64,000 nt of DNA from assembly GCF_021173675.1 (NCBI RefSeq), contig NZ_JAIHON010000019.1, positions 1 to 64,000 of the forward strand. The letters run 5' to 3'. The DNA comes from Streptomyces lincolnensis (lineage in GTDB: Bacteria > Actinomycetota > Actinomycetes > Streptomycetales > Streptomycetaceae). Positions 9,583 to 17,539 of this stretch are shown here, in pieces. The position numbers and the translations under genes were made by a program. Positions within the stretch are counted from its first letter, which is position 1, and the number at the start of each line of letters is the position of its first letter. The notes under the pieces were generated by a model. It saw only the letters and a program-made list of their open reading frames with translations. It had not been told where the DNA came from and did no database searches.

Positions 9583-11430
9583 TCAGGACCGGGGGACGTC
9601 GATGCGGTCGATGTCGGGGGCGTAGCCCGTGCCGCTGTCGAAGGTGATCGTGTTGGCGCCCTTCCTCAAGGTGACCGGAATGCTGACCGTCCCGACGGTT
9701 CCCCAGTCCCCGGTGGCGGGGAACTTGTGGCGCTCGGGGCCACCGGAGTTGGCGAGGACGTCGACGGAGCGGGCGTCGCCGCTGACGTAGGCGACCTTGA
9801 TCCAGTGGGTGCCCGCCCTGGTCGCGGTGATGTCGTTGAAGCGGAGCTTGCCGCCGAGGTAGAGGTTGCCGACCTTCCTGCCCTCGGAGCAGGCCGGGCA
9901 GTCGGCGACGGAGGCGTTGCCGTAGAGGGTGTTCGTGGCGGACTCCGCCTCGTGGGCGGTCCAGTCGAGGGCGGCGCCGCGCGGGGTGACGGTGAACAGG
10001 CGGGAGCCGTGGGCCGGCAGGGCCTGTGTGATGCCGTTGCGGTGGGTGCCGAGGTTCTCGTGGTTCCACAGGTCCCGCACGGCCGCCGCGCCGGTGAAGC
10101 CGAGCGTGGACCAGTCGGCGGTGACGGCGGCGGGGGCGTCGGCGAGGTTGAACAGGGCGACGGTGTAGGTGCCGTCGGGGTTCTTCGCGGCCCACACCTG
10201 CTGGGGGTCGGAGGCGGTGACGGGGCGTGCGGGCGGGGTGTCGCCCTGGTTGAGGGCGATGACCTCGCGGTTGGTCAGCAGGGACAGGCCGTAGGAGTCG
10301 AGGCGGGTGAGGTCGTCGCCGGTGTAGAGCGGGGACTTGGCGATGGCCCACAAGGTGGCGTAGCTCTGCCGCTCGGCCTTGGTGAGGCCGTCCATCTCAC
10401 CGTTGCCGACATCGAGGGAGTCGAGGTCGTTCCAGCCGCCGGGGCCGGCGTGCCGGGTCCAGGCGGGGGTGTCGTCCCAGCGGTCGTCGACGGAGTTCTC
10501 CCAGCTGACGAGGGTGTTGCAGTAGCACTCGACGTCGGTGTCGACGCGCCAGCCCTGGGAGTACCTCTTCCAGTCGGCGGCATGCCCGATGTCGAGGGAC
10601 CAGGACAGTTCGAGATGGATGGGGCGGCCGGTGGCGGCGATCGCGCGGTTCCAGGCGGCCACATCCGCGACGTTGTCGTACTGGTCGCCGTTCTTGCCCG
10701 AGCCGGGGCCGACGCCGTCGAGCTTGAGGAAGTCATAGCCCCAGTCGGCGATCAGCCGGGCCTGGGAGTCGATGTACCGGGCGGTGCAGGGGCGGGAGAA
10801 GTCGAGCTTGTAGGCGCTGTCCCAGCCGTTGGTGGTACGCAGGTCGTCGTGGACGATGTCGGCGGTGGTGCAGCCGTCGGCGTCCAGGATCGGCGAGCGG
10901 CCGTCGTTGTACGCCTCCTTCTCCAGGCCCGCGGGCAGGTAGATGCCGGCCTTGAGGCCCTTGGCGTGAATGCGGTCGGCGACGGCCTTCATGCCGCTGG
11001 GGAAGCGGGCCGGGTCGGCCTTCTGGCGGGCGTACCGGTCGAACCCGGGCTTCCAGGCGTGGTCGCGCCACCAGCCGGCGTCGATGTTGACGTACTCGTA
11101 GCCGTATTTCTTGAGCTTGGCGGCCATCGCGTCGGCCTGCTTGAGGACGTTCGCCTCGGTCAGGTAGCTGTAGTCGCCGTCGGGATTGAGGCCCGGGTAC
11201 TTGGACGACTGCATGCTCCAGCTCGACCAGCCCATGTAGGGCTTCGCCGCGAGAGCCGGGGTGGCGGCCCCAGCAGAGACGGCGGCGGTCTCGGTGCGGG
11301 CGGCGGGAACAGAGGGTGCGGTGTCGCTGTGGGCGGCCGGGCCGAGCGTGGCGAACCCGGCGGTGAGGGCCAGGACCACCACGGCTCCGAGGGAGCGTGC
11401 GGGCAGGACGGAGTACGAGGATGACCGCAT
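9583..11430 (-). CDS. secreted GH27 alpha-galactosidase-like enzyme with C-terminal CBM
   Basis: 615 residues from ATG 11430 with a strong AGGAGG. It has a Sec-type signal peptide of about 45 residues. The GH27 (beta/alpha)8 barrel starts at KPYMGWSSW. The nucleophile is the Asp in YDFLKLDGVG (D238) and the acid/base candidate lies in GWRVDTDVE. An antiparallel beta domain follows, then a C-terminal CBM35-like module of about 125 residues (EAESATNTLYGNAS...YAPDIDRIDV). GH27 covers alpha-galactosidase and beta-L-arabinopyranosidase; sequence alone does not decide between them. First hydrolase downstream of the ROK gene (39-bp gap). Confidence 0.92.
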   Translation of the reverse strand: MRSSSYSVLPARSLGAVVVLALTAGFATLGPAAHSDTAPSVPAARTETAAVSAGAATPALAAKPYMGWSSWSMQSSKYPGLNPDGDYSYLTEANVLKQADAMAAKLKKYGYEYVNIDAGWWRDHAWKPGFDRYARQKADPARFPSGMKAVADRIHAKGLKAGIYLPAGLEKEAYNDGRSPILDADGCTTADIVHDDLRTTNGWDSAYKLDFSRPCTARYIDSQARLIADWGYDFLKLDGVGPGSGKNGDQYDNVADVAAWNRAIAATGRPIHLELSWSLDIGHAADWKRYSQGWRVDTDVECYCNTLVSWENSVDDRWDDTPAWTRHAGPGGWNDLDSLDVGNGEMDGLTKAERQSYATLWAIAKSPLYTGDDLTRLDSYGLSLLTNREVIALNQGDTPPARPVTASDPQQVWAAKNPDGTYTVALFNLADAPAAVTADWSTLGFTGAAAVRDLWNHENLGTHRNGITQALPAHGSRLFTVTPRGAALDWTAHEAESATNTLYGNASVADCPACSEGRKVGNLYLGGKLRFNDITATRAGTHWIKVAYVSGDARSVDVLANSGGPERHKFPATGDWGTVGTVSIPVTLRKGANTITFDSGTGYAPDIDRIDVPRS

Positions 11431-11469
11431 GGGTCGTACCTCCTGGGGTCGGCTCTGCGGGCGGGATGG

Positions 11470-12645
11470 CTAAGTGGTGTCGGCTCGAATGAAGGACTGG
11501 ATGGCGGTGGCGGCGGCGCCGCGGGCCCATTCGGTGAAGGGCAGCGGCCGGGTGCGGACGTCGCAGCGGGCGGCGGAGCCGAAGGCGGCCGCGGTGAAGG
11601 CGTCACGGATCTGCTCGGCGAAGAGGTCGTGGGCGGCGAGCCCCTCACCGGAGATGATCACGAGTTCGGGCCCGAGCAGGTTGGCCACGGTGGCGATGCC
11701 CCGCCCGATGGCCTCGCCCGCCCGCGCGTACGCCTCGCGTGCTCCGCTCACCCCGTTGTGGGCGAGGCGGACGGCCTCCGCGGAGTCGGTGACCTCCAGG
11801 CCCGTGGTCTCGCGGATCCGCCGGAGGATCGCGGCGTCCCCCGCGATCGCCTCGACGCAGCCGCGGTTGCCGCAGTGGCAGGGCGGTCCGGCCGGGTCGA
11901 CGGTGACATGGCCGATCTCGCCGGCCACCCCGTGCGCGCCGGAGACCACCCGGCCGTGCACGACGAGACCGCAGCCGATGCCCGCGCCGACGGTCACCAC
12001 GGCGAAGTCGGACAGGCCCGCGCCGGCGCCGAACCACTGCTCGGCCACGGTCAGGGCGCGCACGTCGTTGTCCACGGTGACCGGCAATCCCGTGGCGGTG
12101 GCCGCGAGTTCGGCCAGTGGTACGTCGCGCCACTCCAGGAAGGGCGAGTAGCGGACGATGCCCTCGGCCCGGTCGACGTCACCGGAGACGGCGATGCCGA
12201 GGCCGTGCACACCGGCTCCTGCCTCGTCGGCCTCGGCGCGGAGTGCGTGCACCAGGTCCGCGACGGCCGTGAGCACCGCCCCGAGGTCACGGTCCGTCAG
12301 CGGCACATGGCGGACGAGACGGATCCGGCAGCACAGGTCGGTGACCACGCCGATGATCTCGTCGCCGGTCACCTTGACGCCGACGAACAGCGCCCGCCCG
12401 CCGTCGACCCGTACGAGCGTCGCCGGCCGGCCGAGTGCGGGACGCGCCTCCTCGTCCGCGCCCTCCACCAGATATCCGGCCTCGATCAGCGGCCGGACCG
12501 CCTTGGTGACGGCGGCCGGGGACAGCCCGGCGCGCCGGGCCACCTCCAGACGGGTGAGAGGGCCCTGCGACAGCACGGTGGTGAAGATCTGCGAGGCGGC
12601 AGGCGTGTTGACCGGGAACCGCTCGGTCCGTGGCGTCGGGAGCAT
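11470..12645 (-). CDS. ROK-family transcriptional regulator
   Basis: 391 residues from ATG 12645. An N-terminal winged helix (GPLTRLEVARRAGLSPAAVTKAVRPLIEAGYL) is followed by a ROK sugar-kinase fold with the zinc motif GH...PPCHCGNRGCVEA and the ATP/sugar-site segment VDNDVRALTVAE. ROK repressors of this design sense a sugar and control adjacent glycan genes, here GH27, GH95 and SGNH. An in-frame TTG at 12681 would add 12 residues, but that TTG is the first half of a near-consensus -35 hexamer, so I reject it. The ATG has no Shine-Dalgarno sequence and lies 8 nt after a -10 box, so the mRNA is probably leaderless. Confidence 0.9.
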   Translation of the reverse strand: MLPTPRTERFPVNTPAASQIFTTVLSQGPLTRLEVARRAGLSPAAVTKAVRPLIEAGYLVEGADEEARPALGRPATLVRVDGGRALFVGVKVTGDEIIGVVTDLCCRIRLVRHVPLTDRDLGAVLTAVADLVHALRAEADEAGAGVHGLGIAVSGDVDRAEGIVRYSPFLEWRDVPLAELAATATGLPVTVDNDVRALTVAEQWFGAGAGLSDFAVVTVGAGIGCGLVVHGRVVSGAHGVAGEIGHVTVDPAGPPCHCGNRGCVEAIAGDAAILRRIRETTGLEVTDSAEAVRLAHNGVSGAREAYARAGEAIGRGIATVANLLGPELVIISGEGLAAHDLFAEQIRDAFTAAAFGSAARCDVRTRPLPFTEWARGAAATAIQSFIRADTT

Positions 12646-12652
12646 GGTCGGG

Positions 12653-12681
12653 AACCTAGGGCTCTTCTTTTCCGCCGTCAA
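12653..12681 (-). promoter_or_regulatory. near-consensus promoter of leaderless ROK transcript
   Basis: On the minus strand, -35 TTGACG (12681-12676), a 17-nt spacer, and -10 TAGGTT (12658-12653). Seven nucleotides then separate the -10 box from the ATG at 12645. This matches the Streptomyces housekeeping sigma consensus (TTGACN-N17-TAGRNT type). The start site would coincide with the A of the ATG. It probably drives the whole ROK-GH27-GH95-SGNH string. Confidence 0.75.
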
Positions 12682-12817
12682 TAAAAGAAACAGGATTCGC
12701 GTGACGGGCTCACAGGCGACTCGGGTGACCCACCGTCACGGACGGCCGAAATAACCAGATTTGAGGAATTTCGCCGCCATACTGTCCGGATCCGCGACAG
12801 AACAGGAGAAGAGCCGG

Positions 12818-14047
12818 ATGGTCTCAGCAACGGCACGCAGAGGGACGGTGGTCGGGGCGGTGCTGCTGTCCCTGCTGGCGGTACCGGCGCACGCGGCGGC
12901 ACCCAGGGACTCGACACTCGCCACGGGCGAGGTGGCACTGCCGAAACCCGACCTGGACGGACTGCGCGCCGACCTGCGCACCGCACGGCGGCAGGGAGCG
13001 CCCGGCGCGGCGGCACGGATCGACGCCCAGGGCAGCACCTTCCGTACGGCCACGGGCGTCGCCGACCGGGCGACGGGCCGGGCGCTCGGCAACGCCGACC
13101 GCTTCCGCGTCGGCAGCGTCACCAAGATCTTCACGGCCACGGTGCTGCTGCAGCTGGTGGACGAGAGGAAGCTGAGGCTCGACGCGCCGGTCAACCGCTA
13201 TCTGCCGGGGCTGCTGCCCGACGGCCGGATCACGGTGCGGCACGTGCTCAGCCACCGCAGCGGGCTGTACGACTACACCAACGACATGTTCGCCAGGACG
13301 GTTCCCGGCTTCGAGGCGGTCCGCGACAAGGTCTTCACCTACCGCCAGCTGGTCGACCGCTCGCTGCGGCGGCCGCGCACCAACACGCCGGGGGCCGTCT
13401 ACGCGTACTCCAACACCAACTTCGTGGTCGCGGGGATGCTGGTGGAGAAGCTGACCGGCCACTCGGTACGGACCGAGTACCAGGACCGCATCATCGAGCC
13501 GCTCAAACTGCGCGACACCTTCTACGTGCATCCCTCGACGCGGATTCCCGGCCGCCACGCCAGCGGCTACCTCACCCCCGACCGGGCGGGGGCCCCGCTG
13601 GTCGACGCCACCCGGCAGACGGCGTCCTGGGCGCAGAGCGCAGGCGCGATCGTCTCCACCACCCGTGACCTCAACACCTTCCTCCGCGCACTGCTCGGCG
13701 GCCGGCTGACCTCGGCCGCGCAGCTCGCGCAGATGCGGCGCTGGGTGCCCGCGGGCGCCAACCAGGCGTACGGCCTCGGCCTGCGCCGCCGCGACCTGTC
13801 CTGCGGTGTCTCCGTGTACGGGCACACCGGCGCCGTGCAGGGCTACTACACGTACGCTTTCGCCTCGAAGAGCGGCGGGCGCAGCCTCGCCGCGTTCGTC
13901 AACACCTCCAACAACGGCACGGTCCACGCCACGATGCTGGGCACCCTGGAGTCCGCGTTCTGCGGGAAGCGCGCGAAGGCGCCGCGCGGCCGGACCGCCC
14001 TTGCCGAACGGCACGAGGACATCGCCGCGGGGGCCGCCCGGGACTGA
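12818..14047 (+). CDS. secreted serine hydrolase, class C beta-lactamase/DD-peptidase fold
   Basis: 409 residues from ATG 12818, chosen for the AGGAG about 9 nt upstream; an upstream in-frame start would spoil the signal peptide. N-terminal signal peptide (RRGTVVGAVLLSLLAVPAHAAA). The catalytic motifs of the S12 family are all present: SVTK (SxxK nucleophile and base), YSN in YAYSNTNFVVAG, and HTG in YGHTGAVQGYYT. Members are D-alanyl-D-alanine carboxypeptidases, esterases or beta-lactamase-like hydrolases acting outside the membrane. Substrate undetermined. Divergent from the ROK gene with about 170 bp between them. Confidence 0.9.
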   Translation: MVSATARRGTVVGAVLLSLLAVPAHAAAPRDSTLATGEVALPKPDLDGLRADLRTARRQGAPGAAARIDAQGSTFRTATGVADRATGRALGNADRFRVGSVTKIFTATVLLQLVDERKLRLDAPVNRYLPGLLPDGRITVRHVLSHRSGLYDYTNDMFARTVPGFEAVRDKVFTYRQLVDRSLRRPRTNTPGAVYAYSNTNFVVAGMLVEKLTGHSVRTEYQDRIIEPLKLRDTFYVHPSTRIPGRHASGYLTPDRAGAPLVDATRQTASWAQSAGAIVSTTRDLNTFLRALLGGRLTSAAQLAQMRRWVPAGANQAYGLGLRRRDLSCGVSVYGHTGAVQGYYTYAFASKSGGRSLAAFVNTSNNGTVHATMLGTLESAFCGKRAKAPRGRTALAERHEDIAAGAARD

Positions 14048-14160
14048 GCCCGCGCAGCTGCTCCTCCTGGGGCCCTGTCCCGTTCGGGAACCCGTGCGCC
14101 CTGGTGGACGTTGTCCGGACGACCCCGCGGGGTCCCGTACGACGACATCAGGGCGGCGCG

Positions 14161-15522
14161 ATGAGCGAGTTGGTCCCCGGGGGCAATCTGCCCCTCCCGG
14201 GCGGTGCGGTGGCTGTCCGGGTCCCCGGCCCGTTCGACGTGTCGGCCCTCATCACGGACGACGGCGGCAAGGTGCGGGGGGACGCCGACTTCGTCTTCTA
14301 CAACCAGCCGGACGCGCCGGGCGCCCGTCTGCACGGCGACACGCTCACCGTCGATCCGGTACGCCTGCGCGCGGGAGCGGCCCGTGTGACGGTGGTGGTC
14401 AGCGCCTCCGACCCCACCACTCCCCTGGGCCGACTGCCCGCGCCCACCCTGCATGTCACCGGTGCGGGCGGCCGCGCCCTCGCCCGGTTCGCCCCGCCCC
14501 GGCCCCGGCAGGAGACCGTACTGCTCCTCGCGGAGATCTACCGGCGCGGCGACGGCTGGAAACTCCGGGCCCTGGGCCAGGGGTACGCGGACGGGCTGGC
14601 GGGGCTGGCCCGCGACTTCGGGGTGGAGGTCCTCGACGAACCGGCGGTACCGGCACCGGCGTGGGCACCGGGTACGGCCTCTCCCCCACGCTCCGCGCCG
14701 CGCATCCCGTCACCGGCGCCCGCCTCGGCCCCGCTTCCGTCCCCCGACCCCGACGGTTTCCTCGGGCTGGTCAACCCCGCCCGCGCCACGGCCGGTTCAC
14801 CCCCGGTCGCGCTCGACGCGCGCCTGTCCGCCGCGGCGCGCGCCCACGCGTCCGCCATGGCCTCGGCGGGGCGCCTGGACGCGGAGGGCGGGGACGGTGT
14901 CTCCGCCTACCAACGGGTCACGGCCACCGGGTTCTCGTACATCACCGTCGACCTCCACCTGGTCTCCGGGCCGCGCACGCCCGGGCAGTTCGTGGACTAC
15001 TGCCTGAGCTCCGAGCAGCCCCGGCGGACCCTGCGTGACCCGGCCTTCACCCACGTCGGCCTCGCGCACGTCCCCGACGGCCGCTCGGGGCAGACGTACT
15101 GGACTGCTGTGTGGGCCAGACCCTTCAGCCCTGCCGAACTGGAGCGGACACAGTCCGACGTCGTCGGCCTGACCAACGGGGAGCGCGCCCGGGCGGGGCT
15201 GCCGCCGCTCACCGTGGATCCGCTGCTCACCCGGGCCGCGCAGACGTACAGCACGGACATGGCGGCGCGCGCGTTCTACTCGCACACCTCGCCCGAGGGC
15301 ACCCAGCCCTGGGACCGGGCCGCCGCCGCGGGTTCCCGTCACCGTTCGATCGGCGAGAACATCGCCTGCGGCCAGCGCTCCCCCGCCGAGGTCGTGGAGG
15401 GCTGGATGAACAGCCCCGGTCACCGCGCCAACATCCTCAAGCCCGGCTTCACGCACATCGGCATCGGCTTCGCGGGCGGCGGCCCCAGAGGGACGTACTG
15501 GACCCAGCTCTTCGGCGCCTGA
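14161..15522 (+). CDS. TerD-like domain fused to two CAP (SCP/PR1) domains
   Basis: 453 residues from ATG 14161. Residues 1 to about 155 are TerD-like: LVPGGNLPLPG start, fDVSALITDDGGKVRGDADFVFYNQ calcium-site region, and LAEIYRRGDGWKLRALGQGY. A Pro/Ala linker leads to a degenerate CAP domain (about 199-325) lacking the usual His/Glu signature. A canonical CAP domain (about 333-453) follows, with HTSPEGTQPWDR, IGENIACG and WMNSPGHRANIL. No signal peptide or membrane segment is visible, unusual because bacterial CAP domains are normally secreted. It is followed by an AIM24 protein gene. Confidence 0.85.
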   Translation: MSELVPGGNLPLPGGAVAVRVPGPFDVSALITDDGGKVRGDADFVFYNQPDAPGARLHGDTLTVDPVRLRAGAARVTVVVSASDPTTPLGRLPAPTLHVTGAGGRALARFAPPRPRQETVLLLAEIYRRGDGWKLRALGQGYADGLAGLARDFGVEVLDEPAVPAPAWAPGTASPPRSAPRIPSPAPASAPLPSPDPDGFLGLVNPARATAGSPPVALDARLSAAARAHASAMASAGRLDAEGGDGVSAYQRVTATGFSYITVDLHLVSGPRTPGQFVDYCLSSEQPRRTLRDPAFTHVGLAHVPDGRSGQTYWTAVWARPFSPAELERTQSDVVGLTNGERARAGLPPLTVDPLLTRAAQTYSTDMAARAFYSHTSPEGTQPWDRAAAAGSRHRSIGENIACGQRSPAEVVEGWMNSPGHRANILKPGFTHIGIGFAGGGPRGTYWTQLFGA

Positions 15523-15633
15523 AGAAGGCCGAGATGAGCTGGGAGCGTCCTGCGCGGGGGCAGGGGGCAGGAAGTCGGCGCCACGCGTCGCGCGATCTTG
15601 GCGGAGGGCATCGCTCCGGGCCACGATGCCTGC

Positions 15634-16311
15634 ATGAAGGGTGACCTCTTTTCCAGCGAGCACATGGTCCAGCCGGCCACACAGGCGGGCATGACGGTCG
15701 AGAACGCCAAGTGCATCAGGTACACGGTCAACGGCGAGATGCTCGCCCGACAGGGAGCGATGGTCGCCTACCGCGGCGATCTCCAGTTCGAGCGCAAGGG
15801 CCAGGGCGTCGGGGGCATGCTCAAGCGGGCGGTCACCGGCGAGGGTCTGCCGTTGATGGCGGTGCGCGGGCAGGGCGACGCCTGGTTCGCGCACGAGGCG
15901 CAGAACTGTTTCATCGTGGACGTCGACCCGGGCGACGAGTTCACCGTCAACGGCCGCAACGTCCTGTGTTTCGACGCCTCGTTGGCGTACCGGATCTCGA
16001 CCGTCAAGGGCGCGGGCATCGCCGGGGGCGGGCTGTTCAACAGCGTGTTCACCGGGCAGGGCCGGCTGGGCCTGGTCTGCGACGGCAACCCGCTGGTCAT
16101 TCCGGTCTCGCCGCAGTATCCGGTGTACGTCGACACGGACGCGATCGTCGGCTGGACGGCGGGCCTGTCGACCTCGCTGCACCGTTCGCAGTCCATCGGC
16201 TCGATGCTGCGCGGCGGCTCCGGTGAGGCCGTCCAACTGATGCTCCAGGGCGAGGGATACGCCGTCGTACGGCCGAGCGAGGTGACTCCGCAGAAGGCGC
16301 AGCAGCACTGA
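15634..16311 (+). CDS. AIM24 family protein
   Basis: 225 residues from ATG 15634 (MKGDLFSSEHMVQP); an upstream in-frame extension to 15598 is unlikely. The beta-rich AIM24/DUF124 fold is recognisable from VENAKCIRYTVNGEMLARQGAMVAYRGDLQFE, the Gly-rich KRAVTGEGLPLMAVRGQGDAWFA and ILCFDASLAY-like segments. Molecular function is poorly known. In Streptomyces such genes cluster with TerD genes, as here (111 bp after the TerD-CAP gene), suggesting a shared stress role (inference). A GC-rich hairpin terminator follows. Confidence 0.88.
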   Translation: MKGDLFSSEHMVQPATQAGMTVENAKCIRYTVNGEMLARQGAMVAYRGDLQFERKGQGVGGMLKRAVTGEGLPLMAVRGQGDAWFAHEAQNCFIVDVDPGDEFTVNGRNVLCFDASLAYRISTVKGAGIAGGGLFNSVFTGQGRLGLVCDGNPLVIPVSPQYPVYVDTDAIVGWTAGLSTSLHRSQSIGSMLRGGSGEAVQLMLQGEGYAVVRPSEVTPQKAQQH

Positions 16312-16387
16312 GACGCCCCGTGAAGTGATCTGCGCCTCACGGGCAACCCGATCGGTTCCGTCGACGTCTTGACCAGCAACAGGTGAC

Positions 16388-16417
16388 GCCCCGGCCCTGT
16401 GGGCCGGGGCCAGTTTT
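16388..16417 (+). terminator. rho-independent terminator after AIM24 gene
   Basis: A perfect 10-bp GC stem (GCCCCGGCCC, loop TGT, GGGCCGGGGC) is followed by CAGTTTT. It ends the AIM24 transcript and insulates the palindromic promoter region just downstream. Confidence 0.8.
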
Positions 16418-16424
16418 CGACGCA

Positions 16425-16469
16425 CTATACACAGCGCGTATACATGCCATGTATACGCAACATGTATAG
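16425..16469. promoter_or_regulatory. 45-bp nested palindromic operator
   Basis: The core is a perfect inverted repeat with 11-bp arms, GCGTATACATG (16436-16446) and CATGTATACGC (16448-16458), around one central C. Symmetrically outside it, after 4 unpaired bases on each side, lie CTATACA (16425-16431) and TGTATAG (16463-16469), also perfectly complementary. The result is four related TATACA half-sites on one dyad axis, 30 bp before the TPR gene. This looks like a cooperative repressor or activator site, for example for a GntR/HutC- or TetR-type dimer pair. No cognate regulator gene is adjacent. Confidence 0.75.
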
Positions 16470-16498
16470 ATGGCGTGCATACGGACCGAAAGGCATGC

Positions 16499-17539
16499 AT
16501 GTACGGCAAGGCATTCGCCCCGGAGTACCAGGGCGCCCTCACCACCCTGTCCGTGAACTCCTCGCTGACCGAGGTACTGGCCGCCGGTACCGAGCAGTTG
16601 AGGACCGCCGAGCGGGCCGGCCGGCACGGGGAGGCGGCCCGTTCCGGGCTCGCCGTCGCCGAGGCGCACCGGCGGCTGGGCAGCATCGCGGAGGCGGACC
16701 GGGCATGGAAGGCGAGCTATCGCGCGGCCCGGCAGGCCGGGGACACCGCGGCGATGGCCTGGGCGCTGTGGAGCGGCGGCACCCTGGCCCGGCAGCGTGG
16801 CGCCTTCGCCCTGGCCCGGCGGCTGCTGGAACTCGCCGCCGACCTCGGTGAGCGCGGCGGGGATGTCGTCGTCCGCGGCTACTCCCTGGCGGGCCTGGCC
16901 GAGACCGGCCGTATCCAGGGCGACTACGAGGCCGTCGGCCGGCTGCACGAGCAACTGCTCGCCGAGGCCCGGCGACGCGGCGAGGCCCGCCACACCGTGT
17001 GGGCCCTGGAGGGCATCGCGCAGATGCACCGCAACACCGGCCGCCACGACACGGCGTACGCCCTGTTCGAGGAGGCGGCGGAGATAGCCGCGCGGGCCGA
17101 CGACCGGCGTGGGCACGCCTGGGCGCTGCGCGGGCTCGCGGACGTCGTCTCCGTGCGCGACGGCGACACCGGCCGGGCGCTCGCGCTGCTGTCGCAGGCG
17201 GAGGAGTCCTGCCGCGCGATGAAACTCTCCAGCGCGCTGGCCTACAACCACAAGATGCGCGGCAACGTCCTCTACCGCGCGGGCCGTTACGAGGAGGCCC
17301 GGGGACTGTACGAGCAGGCGCTCGCGGAGTTCCGCACCATGAGCGAGCCGCGCGGCGAGGCGCTCGCCCGGCTGGGCCTGGCCAAGTCCCTGGCCCGGCT
17401 GGGCCGCGACCGCGCGGAGACCGAGGCCGAACTCGCCGATCTGGCCCGCACGCTGGAGCGGCTCGGGCTGCGGCACGCGCGCGAGATGGTGTCGCGCGCC
17501 CAGCAGGAGCTCGGCACGCGGGCGGAGGCCGTACGGTGA
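16499..17539 (+). CDS. tetratricopeptide-repeat protein
   Basis: 346 residues from ATG 16499, preceded by GAAAGG at 5 nt. A GTG at 16475 is in frame but lacks a ribosome site and sits closer to the operator. Seven or so helical TPR-like units run through the protein (for example RGYSLAGLAETGRIQGDYEAVGRLHEQLLAEARRR, AYNHKMRGNVLYRAG). There is no DNA-binding or catalytic domain and no signal peptide, so it is likely a cytosolic scaffold. Its stop overlaps the GTG of the polyprenyl synthase gene (GTGA), so the two are translationally coupled and may form a complex (inference). Confidence 0.8.
   Translation: MYGKAFAPEYQGALTTLSVNSSLTEVLAAGTEQLRTAERAGRHGEAARSGLAVAEAHRRLGSIAEADRAWKASYRAARQAGDTAAMAWALWSGGTLARQRGAFALARRLLELAADLGERGGDVVVRGYSLAGLAETGRIQGDYEAVGRLHEQLLAEARRRGEARHTVWALEGIAQMHRNTGRHDTAYALFEEAAEIAARADDRRGHAWALRGLADVVSVRDGDTGRALALLSQAEESCRAMKLSSALAYNHKMRGNVLYRAGRYEEARGLYEQALAEFRTMSEPRGEALARLGLAKSLARLGRDRAETEAELADLARTLERLGLRHAREMVSRAQQELGTRAEAVR

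Noticed and set aside
9727..11424. 565-codon plus-strand frame opposite the GH27 gene
   Set aside because: Gly/Val-rich shadow of an enzyme with intact catalytic motifs on the other strand.
12646..12681. Upstream TTG start for the ROK regulator
   Set aside because: The TTG is the first triplet of a TTGACG -35 box with a correctly spaced TAGGTT, and it has no ribosome-binding site.
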